A stretch of 64,000 bases of DNA from Urophycis tenuis. Lineage: Eukaryota; Chordata; Actinopteri; Gadiformes; Phycidae. How positions within the stretch are numbered: position 1 is the stretch's first letter; each line of letters opens with the position of its first letter. The translations under genes were made by a program, and so were the position numbers. The stretch covers positions 638,001 to 702,000 of the forward strand of contig JAXIVH010000065.1 of NCBI GenBank assembly GCA_036785325.1, given 5' to 3'. The notes below the pieces were generated by a model. The model was not told the origin of the DNA, did not search any database, and saw nothing but the letters and a program-made list of their open reading frames with translations. Below, piece by piece: positions 1 through 10,000 of this stretch.

Positions 1-190
1 AATTTGGAAATATAAAATACACACGTGATCAGTATTGATATTGATAGCTTTTATAAGAACACTGTTCATACTGTTTACACTTTTTATACAACTGTTTATA
101 CAATGTCCATACTGTTTATTTATTAATGTTTATCACTGACAATAAAGGTGACTTGGTATGACTTGTGTGCTATTTTCTTTCCACAGTCAA
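1..190. repeat. Module copy 0 (partial, right end only)
   Basis: The window opens inside a module, at the intron side of the captured exon's acceptor. The acceptor trinucleotide reads CAA instead of CAG on the minus strand (plus-strand TTGG at 4-7), as in copies 1 and 3. What remains is the AT-rich right part with repeated ACTGTTTA words at about 67-120, an AATAAA at about 141-146, and the pyrimidine-rich TTTCTTTCCACAG ending at about 186. Satellite sequence resumes near 191. The exon lies outside the window. Confidence 0.9.
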
Positions 191-935
191 CAGAACACAC
201 ATGAATCAGCTTATTATTTCGACGACCCGTGGGCAAATATAGTCATGCCATACGCCGTTGGAAAGCTTAGATTTCCCCCCTTAAAATGAGCCCATCCACT
301 AGCAGTCTGGTTGCTCACAGACTAAACTGCGTCAGGTTGACTGAAGTCTACCCAGAAGCTAAAAACATACCTTCAACGTTTCAATTAAGATCAATCTTTC
401 CTTACAGAACACAAATTAATTAGCTTAGTATTTCAACGACCCATGAGTCAATATAGTCTTGCCATACGCCGTTGGAAAGCTTAGATATCCCCGCTTAAAA
501 TGAGCCCATCCGCGAGCAGTCTGGTTCCTCACAGACAAAATTGCGTCAGGTTGACTGAAGTCTGCCTAGCAGCTAAAAACATACCTTCAACGTTTCAATT
601 AAGATCAATCTTTCCTTACAGAACACAAATTAATTAGCTTAGTATTTCAACGACCCATGAGTTAATATAGTCTTGCCATACGCCGTTGGAAAGCTTAGAT
701 TTCCCCGCTTAAAATGAGCCCATCCCCGAGCAATTTGGTTGCTCACAGACAAAACTGCGTCAGGTTGACTGAAGTCTACCCAGCAGCTAAAAACATACCT
801 TCAACGTTTCAATTAAGATCAATCTTTCAATAAAGAACACAAATTAATTAGCTTAGTATTTCAACGACCCATGAATCAATATAGTCTTGCCATACGACTT
901 TGGAAAGCTTAGATTTCCCCGCTTAAAATGAGCCC
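191..935. repeat. Satellite block S0 (about 3.5 monomers)
   Basis: Three whole monomers of about 213 bp plus the half-monomer that always flanks a module. Each carries GTTGGAAAGCTTAG, for example at 258-271. The first half-monomer (ACACATGAATCAGC, TTTCGACGACCCGTGGGC) is the module-linked right-flank variant seen beside every module. Monomers vary between the CGCGAGCAGTCTGG and CCCGAGCAATTTGG forms. No gene is seen. Confidence 0.93.
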
Positions 936-1742
936 AAAATGTATCATTGAAGCCATCATTGAGACTTTTCTTTTTAAATTAAACCGCATGAACATGGGTC
1001 TGCAATAAAGCTTTAAATATATTTGTGTGTGTGTGTGTGTTTTAATCACTTACTTGGAATGGCATGACCCCATAGCTGTGAAGGGACGGCGTTAACGAGG
1101 TGGGCGTGCAACCCCTCGAGAGAGTTGCTGCCTCGCTGGCACTTGTACTTGTTTAGCCGGATGCCGTTCTTCACAACCACCTTCACAGAGACATACAGCT
1201 GTATGCCAGGGGGGTCCTGTAACACACAACCTATTGCAAGGTCCTCATTTATGCTGGTGTCATTTTGAAATGTTACCATATACAAGTTTGAATGGTTTTG
1301 ACACACGATGACTGCAGAGACAGCTGCAGGATGGCCCTGGATGCAGGACGGAGGGGGCCTGTGGCTGTGCGGGGAGGACCAGCGGTATGGGTGCTGCCGA
1401 CACAGGGGGCGGGCAGGCCAAAGGCTGACGCAGCAGGAGGCCTCGGCTGGAGGCGGGTGGGGGCAGGAGGCTTCGGCCGGGTGGAGGACGATAAAGCAGT
1501 GGGCTGAACGGGCCGGTTGGTGGGAGTCACGGGCTCTGGCTCATCAACAAATAATTTGGAAATATAAAATACACACGTGATCAGTATTGATATTGATAGC
1601 TTTTATAAGAACACTGTTCATACTGTTTACACTTTTTATACAACTGTTTATACAATGTCCATACTGTTTATTTATTAATGTTTATCACTGACAATAAAGG
1701 TGACTTGGTATGACTTGTGTGCTATTTTCTTTCCACAGTCAA
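936..1742. repeat. Module copy 1 (complete, about 807 bp)
   Basis: Joins satellite after GAGCCCA (to 935) and before AGAACAC. In plus-strand order it has a TCATTGA-containing segment, AATAAA at 1004-1009, a GT tract at about 1025-1040, a GC-rich exon-like block (minus strand, 1054-1555), an AT-rich tract with ACTGTTTA repeats, a second AATAAA near 1693, and a polypyrimidine/CAG 3' splice-site lookalike ending near 1738. There are no terminal inverted repeats or target-site duplication. Belongs to subfamily A with copies 0 and 3. Confidence 0.92.
1054..1555 (-). pseudogene. Captured exon, copy 1 (frameshifted, acceptor lost)
   Basis: Minus-strand exon-like block, 502 nt. The donor is a perfect GTAAGT (plus-strand ACTTAC at 1048-1053). 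The acceptor is destroyed: plus-strand TTG at 1556-1558 means CAA where other copies have CAG. From the acceptor side the first frame is proline/threonine-rich (begins DEPEPVTPT) and stops near 1273. The remainder is open in a second frame with DPPGIQLY and GSNSLEGLHAH. A 2-bp deletion near 1070, relative to copy 2, changes the last residues from RCGIMPFQ to LWGHAIPSK. I recall the DPPG..LY and RGSNSLEG motifs from uncharacterised teleost proteins, possibly transposon-derived, but cannot verify this here. This is a decayed gene fragment, not a working gene. Confidence 0.5.
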
Positions 1743-2274
1743 CAGAACACACATGAATCAGCTTATTATTTCGACGACCCGTGGGCAAATATAGTCATGC
1801 CATACGCCGTTGGAAAGCTTAGATTTCCCCCCTTAAAATGAGCCCATCCACTAGCAGTCTGGTTGCTCACAGACTAAACTGCGTCAGGTTGACTGAAGTC
1901 TACCCAGAAGCTAAAAACATACCTTCAACGTTTCAATTAACATCAATCTTTCCTTACAGAACACAAATTAATTAGCTTAGTATTTCAACGACCCTTTGGT
2001 GAATATAGTCTTGCCATACGCTTTTGGAAAGCTTAGATTTCCCCGCTTATAATGAGCCCATCCCCGAGCAATTTGGTTGCTCACAGACAAAACTGCGTCA
2101 GGTTGACTGAAGTCTGCCCAGCAGCTAAAAACATACCTTCAACGTTTCAATTAAGATCAATCATTCAATAAAGAACACAAATTAATTAGCTTAGTATTTC
2201 AACGACCCATGAGTCAATACAGTCTTGCCATACGCCGTTGGAAAGCTTAGATTTCCCCGCTTAAAATGAGCCCA
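1743..2274. repeat. Satellite block S1 (about 2.5 monomers)
   Basis: Two whole monomers plus the module-linked half. It includes one CCCTTTGGTGAATATAG-type monomer (about 1992) and one with TTAAGATCAATCATTC (about 2151). Its size matches the spacer between modules 10 and 11. No gene is seen. Confidence 0.92.
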
Positions 2275-3072
2275 AAATGTATCATTGAAGCCATCATTGA
2301 GACTTTTCTTTTTAAATTATACCGCATGAACATGGGTCTGCAATAAAGCTTTAAATATATTTATATGGGTGTGTGTGTGTTTTAATCACTTACTTGGAAC
2401 GGCATGATCCCACATCGCTGTGAAGGGACGGCGTTAACGGAGTGGGCGTGCAACCCCTCGAGAGAGTTGCTGCCTCGCCGGCACTTGTACTTGTTCAGCC
2501 GGATGCCGTTCTTCACAACCACCTTCACAGAGACATAAAGCTGTATACCAGGGGGGTCCTGTAACACACAACCTATTGCAAGGTCCTCATTTATGCTGGT
2601 GTCATTTTGAAATGTTACCATATACAAGTTTGAATGGTTTTGACACACGATGACTGCAGAGACAGCTGCAGGATGGCCCTGGTTGCAGGACGGAGGGGGC
2701 CTGTGGCTGTGCGGGGAGGACCAGCGGTATGGGTGCTGCCGACACAGGGGCCGGGCAGGCCACAGGCTGACGCAGCAGGAGGCCTCGGCTGGAGGCGGGT
2801 GGGCGCAGGAGGCTTCGGCCGGGTGGAAGACGACAACGCAGTGGGCTGAACGTGCCGGTTGGTGGGAGTCACAGGCTCTGGCTCATCAACAAATAATCTG
2901 GAAATATAAAATACACACGTGATCAGTATTGATATTGATATCTTTTATAAGAACACTGTTCATACTGTTTACACTTTTTATACAACTGTTTATACAATGT
3001 CCATACTGTTTATTTATTAATGTTTAAGGTGACTTGGTATGACTTGTGTGCTATTTTCTTTCCACAGTCAAC
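2275..3072. repeat. Module copy 2 (complete, subfamily B)
   Basis: Same junctions as copy 1. It lacks 13 bp near 3027 (TTAATGTTTAAGGTGAC instead of TTAATGTTTATCACTG...), which removes the second AATAAA. Copies 4 and 9 share this deletion. The exon-like block with both splice sites is intact (2394-2897). The GT tract is interrupted by GGG. Confidence 0.92.
2394..2897 (-). pseudogene. Captured exon, copy 2 (504 nt, both splice sites intact)
   Basis: This is the reference form. The minus-strand acceptor TATATTTCCAG (plus-strand CTG at 2898-2900) opens the exon, and GTAAGT (ACTTAC at 2388-2393) follows it. Frame 1 runs from the acceptor as LFVDEPEPVTPTNRP, then a Pro/Ala/Thr-rich tract, and stops at 2615-2617. 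Frame 2 is open through the rest of the exon. It gives NLYMVTFQNDTSINEDLAIG, then CVLQDPPGIQLY, a Lys/Val-rich segment, RRGSNSLEGLHAH and RCGIMPFQ directly at the donor. The two frames differ by one base. The gene therefore suffered a frameshift, or a small internal intron exists: CTGTCTCTGCAG just before frame 2 is acceptor-like. The length is a multiple of three. Coding origin is inferred from frame openness, codon-level conservation and splice sites. Confidence 0.52.
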
Positions 3073-4029
3073 AGAACACACATGAATCAGCTTATTATTT
3101 CGACGACCCGAGGGCAAATATAGTCATGCCATACGCCGTTGGAAAGCTTAGATTTCCCCGCTTAAAATGAGCCCATCCGTGAGCAGTCTGGTTGCTCACA
3201 GAATAAACTGCGTCAGGTTGACTGAAGTCTACCCAGAAGCTAAAAACATACCTTCAACGTTTCAATTAACACCAATCTTTCCTTACAGAACACAAATTAA
3301 TTAGCTTAGTATTTCAACGACCCTTTGGTGAATATAGTCTTGCCATACGCCGTTGGAAAGCTTAGATTTCCTCGCTTAAAATGAGCCCATCCCCGAGCAA
3401 TTTGGTTGCTCACAGACAAAACTGCGTCAGGTTGACTGAAGTCTACCCAGCAGCTAAAAACATACCTTCAACGTTTCAATTAAGATCAATCTTTCAATAA
3501 AGAACACAAATTAATTAGCTTAGTATTTCAACGACCCATGAGTCAATATAGTCTTGCCATACGCCGTTGGAAAGCTTAGATATCCCCGCTTAAAATGAGC
3601 CCATCCGCGAGCAGTCTGGTTGCTCACAGACAAAACTGCGTCAGGTTGACTGAAGTCTGCCTAGCAGCTAAAACATACCTTCAACGTTTCAATTAAGATC
3701 AATCTTTCCTTACAGAACACAAATTAATTAGCTTAGTATTTCAACGACCCATGAGTCAATATAGTCTTGCCATACGCCGTTGGAAAGCTTAGATTTCCCC
3801 GCTTAAAATGAGCCCATCCCCGAGCAATTTGGTTGCTCACAGACAAAACTGCGTCAGGTTGACTGAAGTCTACCCAGCAGCTAAAAACATACCTTCAACG
3901 TTTCAATTAAGATCAATCTTTCAATAAAGAACACAAATTAATTAGCTTAGTATTTCAACGACCCATGAGTCAATATAGTCTTGCCATACGACTTTGGAAA
4001 GCTTAGATTTCCCAGCTTAAAATGAGCCG
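3073..4029. repeat. Satellite block S2 (about 4.5 monomers)
   Basis: Four whole monomers and the module-linked half. It opens with GACCCGAGGGCAAATATAG, a variant shared with the right flanks of modules 4 and 9 (subfamily B). One monomer has CAGCTAAAACATACC (a one-A loss, about 3667). No gene is seen. Confidence 0.92.
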
Positions 4030-4838
4030 AAATTTGTATCATTGAAGCCATCATTGAGACTTTTCTTTTTAAATTATACCGCATGAACATGGGTCTGCAA
4101 TAAAGCTTTAAATATATTTGTGTGTGTGTGTGTGTTTTAATCACTTACTTGGAATGGCATGACCCCATAGCTGTGAAGGGACGGCGTTAACGAGGTGGGC
4201 GTGCAACCCCTCGAGAGAGTTGCTGCCTCGCCGGCACTTGTACTTGTTTAGCCGGATGCCGTTCTTCACAACCACCTTCACAGAGACATACAGCTGTATG
4301 CCAGGGGGGTCCTGTAACACACAACCTATTGCAAGGTCCTCATTTATGCTGGTGTCATTTTGAAATGTTACCATATACAAGTTTGAATGGTTAAGAGACA
4401 CGATGACTGCAGAGACAGCTGCAGGATGGCCCTGGATGCAGGACGGAGGGGGCCTGTTGCTGTGCGGGGAGGACCGGCAGTATGGGTGCTGCCGACACAG
4501 GGGGCGGGCAGGCCACAGGCTGACGCAGCAGGAGGCCTCGGCTGGAGGCGGGTGGGCGCAGGAGGCTTTGGCCGGGTGGAGGACGACAACGCAGTGGGCT
4601 GAACGGGCCGGTTGGTGGGAGTCACAGGCTCTGGCTCATCAACAAATAATTTGGAAATATAAAACACACACGTGATCAGTATTGATATTGATAGCTTTTA
4701 TAAGAACACTGTTCATACTGTTTACACTTTTTATACAACTGTTTATACAATGTCCATACTGTTTATTTATTAATGTTTATCACTGACAATAAAGGTGACT
4801 TGGTATGACTTGTGTGCTATTTTCTTTCCACAGTCAAC
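4030..4838. repeat. Module copy 3 (complete, subfamily A)
   Basis: The left junction is altered (GAGCCGAAATTTG instead of GAGCCCAAAATG) but lies at the same place. It shares the acceptor loss and the 2-bp exon deletion with copy 1. It retains both AATAAA signals and a GT tract just after 4100. Confidence 0.92.
4149..4650 (-). pseudogene. Captured exon, copy 3 (frameshifted, acceptor lost)
   Basis: 502 nt. It carries the same two lesions as copy 1: CAG to CAA at the acceptor (plus-strand TTG at 4651-4653) and the 2-bp deletion that ends frame 2 in HAIPSK. The donor is intact (ACTTAC at 4143-4148). A local change near 4391-4397 (TTAAGAGACACG for TTTTGACACACG) alters the tail of frame 1 and the start of frame 2. 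Sharing both lesions with copy 1 shows common descent, although copy 2, which lies between them, has neither. Confidence 0.5.
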
Positions 4839-6224
4839 AGAACACACATGAATCAGCTTATTATTTCGACGACCCGTGGGCAAATATAGTCATGCTATAC
4901 GCCGTTGGAAAGCTTAGATTTCCCCCCTTAAAATGAGCCCATCCACGAGCAGTCTGGTTGCTCACAGACTAAACTGCGTCAGGTTGACTGAAGTCTACCC
5001 AGAAGCTAAAAACATACCTTCAACGTTTCAATTAACATCAATCTTTCCTTACAGAACACAAATTAATTAGCTTAGTATTTCAACAACCCTTTGGTGAATA
5101 TAGTCTTGCCAGACGCCTTTGGAAAGCTTAGATTTCCCCGCTTATAATGAGCCCATCCCCGAGCAATTTGGTTGCTCACAGACAAAACTGCGTCAGGTTG
5201 ACTGAAGTCTACCAAGCAGCTAAAAACATACCTTCAACGTTTCAATTAAGATCAATCTTTCAATAAAGAACACAAATTAATTAGCTTAGTATTTCAACGA
5301 CCCATGAGTCAATATAGTCTTGCCATACGCCGTTGGAAAGCTTAGATTTCGCTGCTTAAAATGAGCCCATCCGCGAGCAGTCTGGTTGATCACAGACAAA
5401 ACTGCGTCAGGTTGACTGAAGTCTACCCAGCAGCTAAAAACATACCTTCAACGTTTCAATTAACACCAATCTTTCCTTACAGAACACAAATTAATTAGCT
5501 TAGTATTTCAACGACCCTTTGGTGAATATAGTCTTGCCATACGCCGTTGGAAAGCTTAGATTTTCCCGCTTAAAATGAGCCCATCCGCGAGCAGTCTGGT
5601 TGCTCACAGACAAAACTGCGTCAGGTTGACTGAAGTCTACCCAGCAGCTTAAAACATACCTTCAACGTTTCAATTAAGATCAATCTTTCAATAAAGAACA
5701 CAAATTAATTAGCTTAGTATTTCAACGACCCATGAGTCAATATAGTCTTGCCATACGCCGTTGGAAAGCTTAGATTTCCCTGCTTAAAATGAGCCCATCC
5801 GCGAGCAGTCTGGTTGATCACAGACAAAACTGCGTCAGGTTGACTGAAGTCTACCCAGCAGCTAAAACATACCTTCAACGTTTCAATTAACATCAATCTT
5901 TCCTTACAGAACACAAATTAATTAGCTTATTATATCAACGACCCATGAGTACATATGGTCTTGCCATACGCCGTTGGAAAGCTTAGATTTCCCCGCTTAA
6001 AATGAGCCCATCCCCGAGCAATTTGGTTGCTCACAGACAAAACTGCGTCAGGTTGACTGAAGTCTGCCCAGCAGCTAAAAACATACCTTCAACGTTTCAA
6101 TTAAGATCAATCATTCAATAAAGAACACAAATTAATTAGCTTAGTATTTCAACGACCCATGAGTCAATAAAGTCTTGCCATACGCCGTTGGAAAGCTTAG
6201 ATTTCCCCGCTTAAAATGAGCCCA
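4839..6224. repeat. Satellite block S3 (about 6.5 monomers)
   Basis: Six whole monomers. It alternates CCCTTTGGTGAATATAG and CCCATGAGTCAATATAG types. The monomer ending near 5930 has the TTATTATATCAACGACCC variant that becomes common at 31-39 kb. No gene is seen. Confidence 0.92.
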
Positions 6225-7018
6225 AAATGTATCATTGAAGCCATCATTGAGACTTTTCTTTTTAAATTATACCGCATGAACATGGGTCTGCAATAAAGCT
6301 TTAAATATATTTATGTGTGTGTGTGTTTTAATCACTTACTTGGAACGGCATGATCCCACATCGCTGTGAAGGGACGGCGTTAACGAAGTGGGCGTGCAAC
6401 CCCTCGAGAGAGTTGCTGCTTCGCCGGCACTTGTACTTGTTCAGCCGGATGCTGTTCTTCACAACCACCTTCACAGAGACATACAGCTGTATGCCAGGGG
6501 GGTCCTGTAACACACAACCTATTGCAAGGTCCTCATTTATGCTGGTGTCATTTTGAAATGTTACCATATACAAGTTGGAATGGTTTTGACACACGATGAC
6601 TGCAGAGACAGCTGCAGGATGGCCCTGGTTGCAGGACGGAGGGGGCCTGTGGCTGTGCGGGGAGGACCAGCGGTATGGGTGCTGCCGACACAGGGGCCGG
6701 GCAGGCCACAGGCTGACGCAGCAGGAGGCCTCGGCTGGAGGCGGGTGGGCGCAGGAGGCTTCGGCCGGGTGGAAGACGACAACGCAGTGGGCTGAACGGG
6801 CCGGTTGGTGGGAGTCACAGGCTCTGGCTCATCAACAAATAATCTGGAAATATAAAATACACACGTGATCAGTATTGATATTGATATCTTTTATAAGAAC
6901 ACTGTTCATACTGTTTACACTTTTTATACAACTGTTTATACAATGTCCATACTGTTTATTTATTAATGTTTAAGGTGACTTGGTATGACTTGTGTGCTAT
7001 TTTCTTTCCACAGTCAAC
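6225..7018. repeat. Module copy 4 (complete, subfamily B)
   Basis: Close relative of copy 2. It has the same 13-bp deletion (about 6969), the same GGGCCGGGC variant (about 6690-6700) and the same GACCCGAGGGCAAA right flank. The GT tract is short (about 6313-6326). Confidence 0.92.
6340..6843 (-). pseudogene. Captured exon, copy 4 (504 nt)
   Basis: Both splice sites are intact: acceptor CTG at 6844-6846 and donor ACTTAC at 6334-6339, both plus-strand readings. The frame break between the proline-rich part and the DPPGIQLY part is at the same place as in copy 2. In the second frame the RGSNSLEG motif reads RSSNSLEG and LHAHL reads LHAHF. The first position of a conserved Gly is therefore lost, consistent with no selection on the protein. 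Confidence 0.5.
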
Positions 7019-10000
7019 AGAACACACATGAATCAGCTTATTATTTCGACGACCCGAGGGCAAAGATAGTCATGCCATACGCCGTTGGAAAGCTTAGATT
7101 TCCCCGCTTAAAATGAGCCCATCCGCGAGCAGTCTGGTTGCTCACAGAATAAACTGCGTCAGGTTGACTGAAGTCTACCCAGAAGCTAAAAACATACCTT
7201 CAACGTTTCAATTAACACCAATCTTTCCTTACAGAACACAAATTAATTAGCTTAGTATTTCAACGACCCTTTGGTGAATATAGTCTTGCCATACGCCGTT
7301 GGAAAGCTTCGATTTCCCAGCTTATAAAGAGCCCATCCCCCAGCAATTTGGTTGCTCACAGACAAAACTGCGTCAGGTTGACTGAAGTCTACCCAGCAGC
7401 TAAAAACATACCTTCAACGTTTCAATTAACATCAATCTTTCCTTACAGAACACAAATTAATTAGCTTAGTATTTCAACGACCCATGAGTCAATATAGTCT
7501 TGCCATACGCCGTTGGAAAGCTTAGATTTCCCTGCTTAAAATGAGCCCATCTTCGAGCATTGTGGTTGTTAACAGACAAAACTGCATCAGGTTGACTGAA
7601 GTCTACCCAGCAGCTAAAAACATACCTTCAACGTTTCAATTAACATCAATCTTTCCTAACAGAACACAAATTAATTAGCTTAGTATTTCAACGACCCATG
7701 AGTCAATATAGTCTTGCCATACGCCGTTGGAAAGCTTAGATTTCCCCGCTTAAAATGAGCCCGTCCCCGAGCAGTCTGGTTGCTCAAAGGCAAAACTGCG
7801 TCAGGTTGACTGAAGTCTACCCAGCAGCTAAAAACATACCTTCAACGTTTCAATTAACATCAATCTTTCCTTACAGAACACAAATTAATTAGCTTAGTAT
7901 TTCAACGACCCTTTGTTGAATATAGTCTTGCCATACGCCGTTTGAAAGCTTAGACTTCCCTGCTTAAAATGAGCCCATCCGCGAGCAATTTGGTTACTCA
8001 CAGACAAAACTGCGTCAGGTTGACTGAAGTCTACCCAGCGGCTAAAAACATACCTTCAACGTTTCAATTAACATCAATCTTTCCTACCAGAACACAAATT
8101 AATTAGCTTAGTATTTCAACGACTCATGAGTCAATGTAGTCTTGCCATACGCCGTTGGAAAGCTTAGATTTCCCCGCTTAAAATGAGCCCATCTTCGAGC
8201 ATTGTGGTTGTTAACAGACAAAACTGCATCAGGTTGACTGAAGTCTACCCAGCAGCTAAAAACATACCTTCAACGTTTCAATTAACATCAATCTTTCCTT
8301 ACAGAACACAAATTAATTAGCTTAGTATTTCAACGACCCATGAGTCAATATAGTCTTGCCATACGCCGTTGGAAAGCTTAGATTTCCCCGCTCAAAATGA
8401 GCCCGTCCGCGAGCAGTCTGGTTGCTCAAAGGCAAAACTGCGTCAAGTTGACTGAAGTCTACCCAGCAGCTAAAAACATACCTTCAACGTTTCAATTAAC
8501 ATCATTCTTTCCTAACAGAACACAAATTAATTAGCTTAGTATTTCAACGACCCATGAGTCAATATAGTCTTGCCATACGCCGTTGGAAAGCTTAGATTTC
8601 CCCGCTCAAAATGAGCCCGTCCGCGAGCAGTCTGGTTGCTCAAAGGCAAAACTGCGTCAAGTTGACTGAAGTCTACCCAGCAGCTAAAAACATACCTTCA
8701 ACGTTTCAATTAACATCATTCTTTCCTTACTGAACACAAATTAATTAGCTTAGTATTTCAACGACTCTTTGGTGAATATAGTCTTGCCATACGCCGTTGG
8801 AAAGCTTAGACTTCCCCGCTTAAAATGAGCCCATCCGCGAGCAGTCTGGTTGATCACAGACTAAACTGCGTCAGGTTGACTGAAGTCTACCCAGCAGCTA
8901 AAAACATACCTTCAACGTTTCAATTAACATCAATCTTTCCTTACAGAACACAAATTAATTAGCTTAGTATTTCAACGACCCATGAGTCAATATAGTCTTG
9001 CCATACGCCGTTGGAAAGCTTAGATTTCCCCGCTTAAAATGAGCCCATCCGCGAGCAGTCTGGTTGATGACAGACTAAACTGCGTCAGGTTGACTGAAGT
9101 CTACCCAGCAGCTAAAAACTTACCTTCAACGTTTCAATTAAGATCAATCTTTCAATAAAGAACACAAAATAATTAGCTCAGTATTTCAACGACCCATGAG
9201 TCAATATAGTCTTGCCATACGCCGTTGGAAAGCTTAGATTTCCCCGCTTAAAATGAGCCCATCCCCGAGCAATTTGGTTGCTCACAGACAAAACTGCGTA
9301 AGGTTGACTGAAGTCTACCCAGCAGCTAAAAACATACCTTCAACGTTTCAATTAAGATCAATCTTTCCTTACAGAACACAAATTAATTAGCTTAGTATTT
9401 CAACGACCCTTTGGTGAATATAGTCTTGCCATACGCCGTTGGAAAGCTTAGATTTCCCCGCTTATAATGACCCCATCCCTGAGCAATTTGGTTGCTCACA
9501 GACAAAACTGCGTCAGGTTGACTGAAGTCTACCCAGCAGCTAAAAACATACCTTCAACGTTTCAATTAAGATCAATCTTTCCTTACAGAACACAAATTAA
9601 TTAGCTTAGTATTTCAATGACCCTTTGGTGAATATAGTCTTGCCATACGCCGTTGGAAAGCTTAGATTTCCCCGCTTATAATGAGGCCATCCCCGAGCAA
9701 TTTGGTTGCTCACAGACAAAACTGCGTCAGGTTGACTGAAGTCTACGCAGCAGCTAAAAACATACCTTCAACGTTTCAATTAACATCAATCTTTCAATAA
9801 AGAACACAAATTAATTAGCTTAGTATTTCAACGACCCATGAGTCAATATAGTCATGCCATACGCCGTTGGGAAGCTTAGATTTCCCCGCTTAAAATTAGC
9901 CCATCCGCGAGCAGTCTGGTTGATCACAGACTAAACTGCGTCAGGTTGACTGAAGTCTACCCAGCAGCTAAAAACATACCTTCAACGTTTCAATTAACAT

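Noticed and set aside
256..272. A true CENP-B box
   Set aside because: The required TTCG....A..CGGG pattern is not met; only the central nine bases agree.
1046..1306. The 86-88-residue minus-strand frame as an intact small gene
   Set aside because: It has no upstream ATG in frame (the open frame starts at GTG), ends by reading through a splice donor into an intron-like GT/CA tract, and is a fragment of a longer exon.
1292..1580. Plus-strand open frames of 71 and 90 residues through the GC-rich block, repeated in every module
   Set aside because: They are the complement of the proline-rich minus-strand frame in a GC-rich, stop-poor region. Their Gly/Ala/Arg/Trp-rich composition is that of an antisense shadow.
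936..1742. Module as a DNA transposon or LTR element inserted many times
   Set aside because: No terminal inverted or long terminal repeats, no target-site duplication, and the same satellite junction in every copy.
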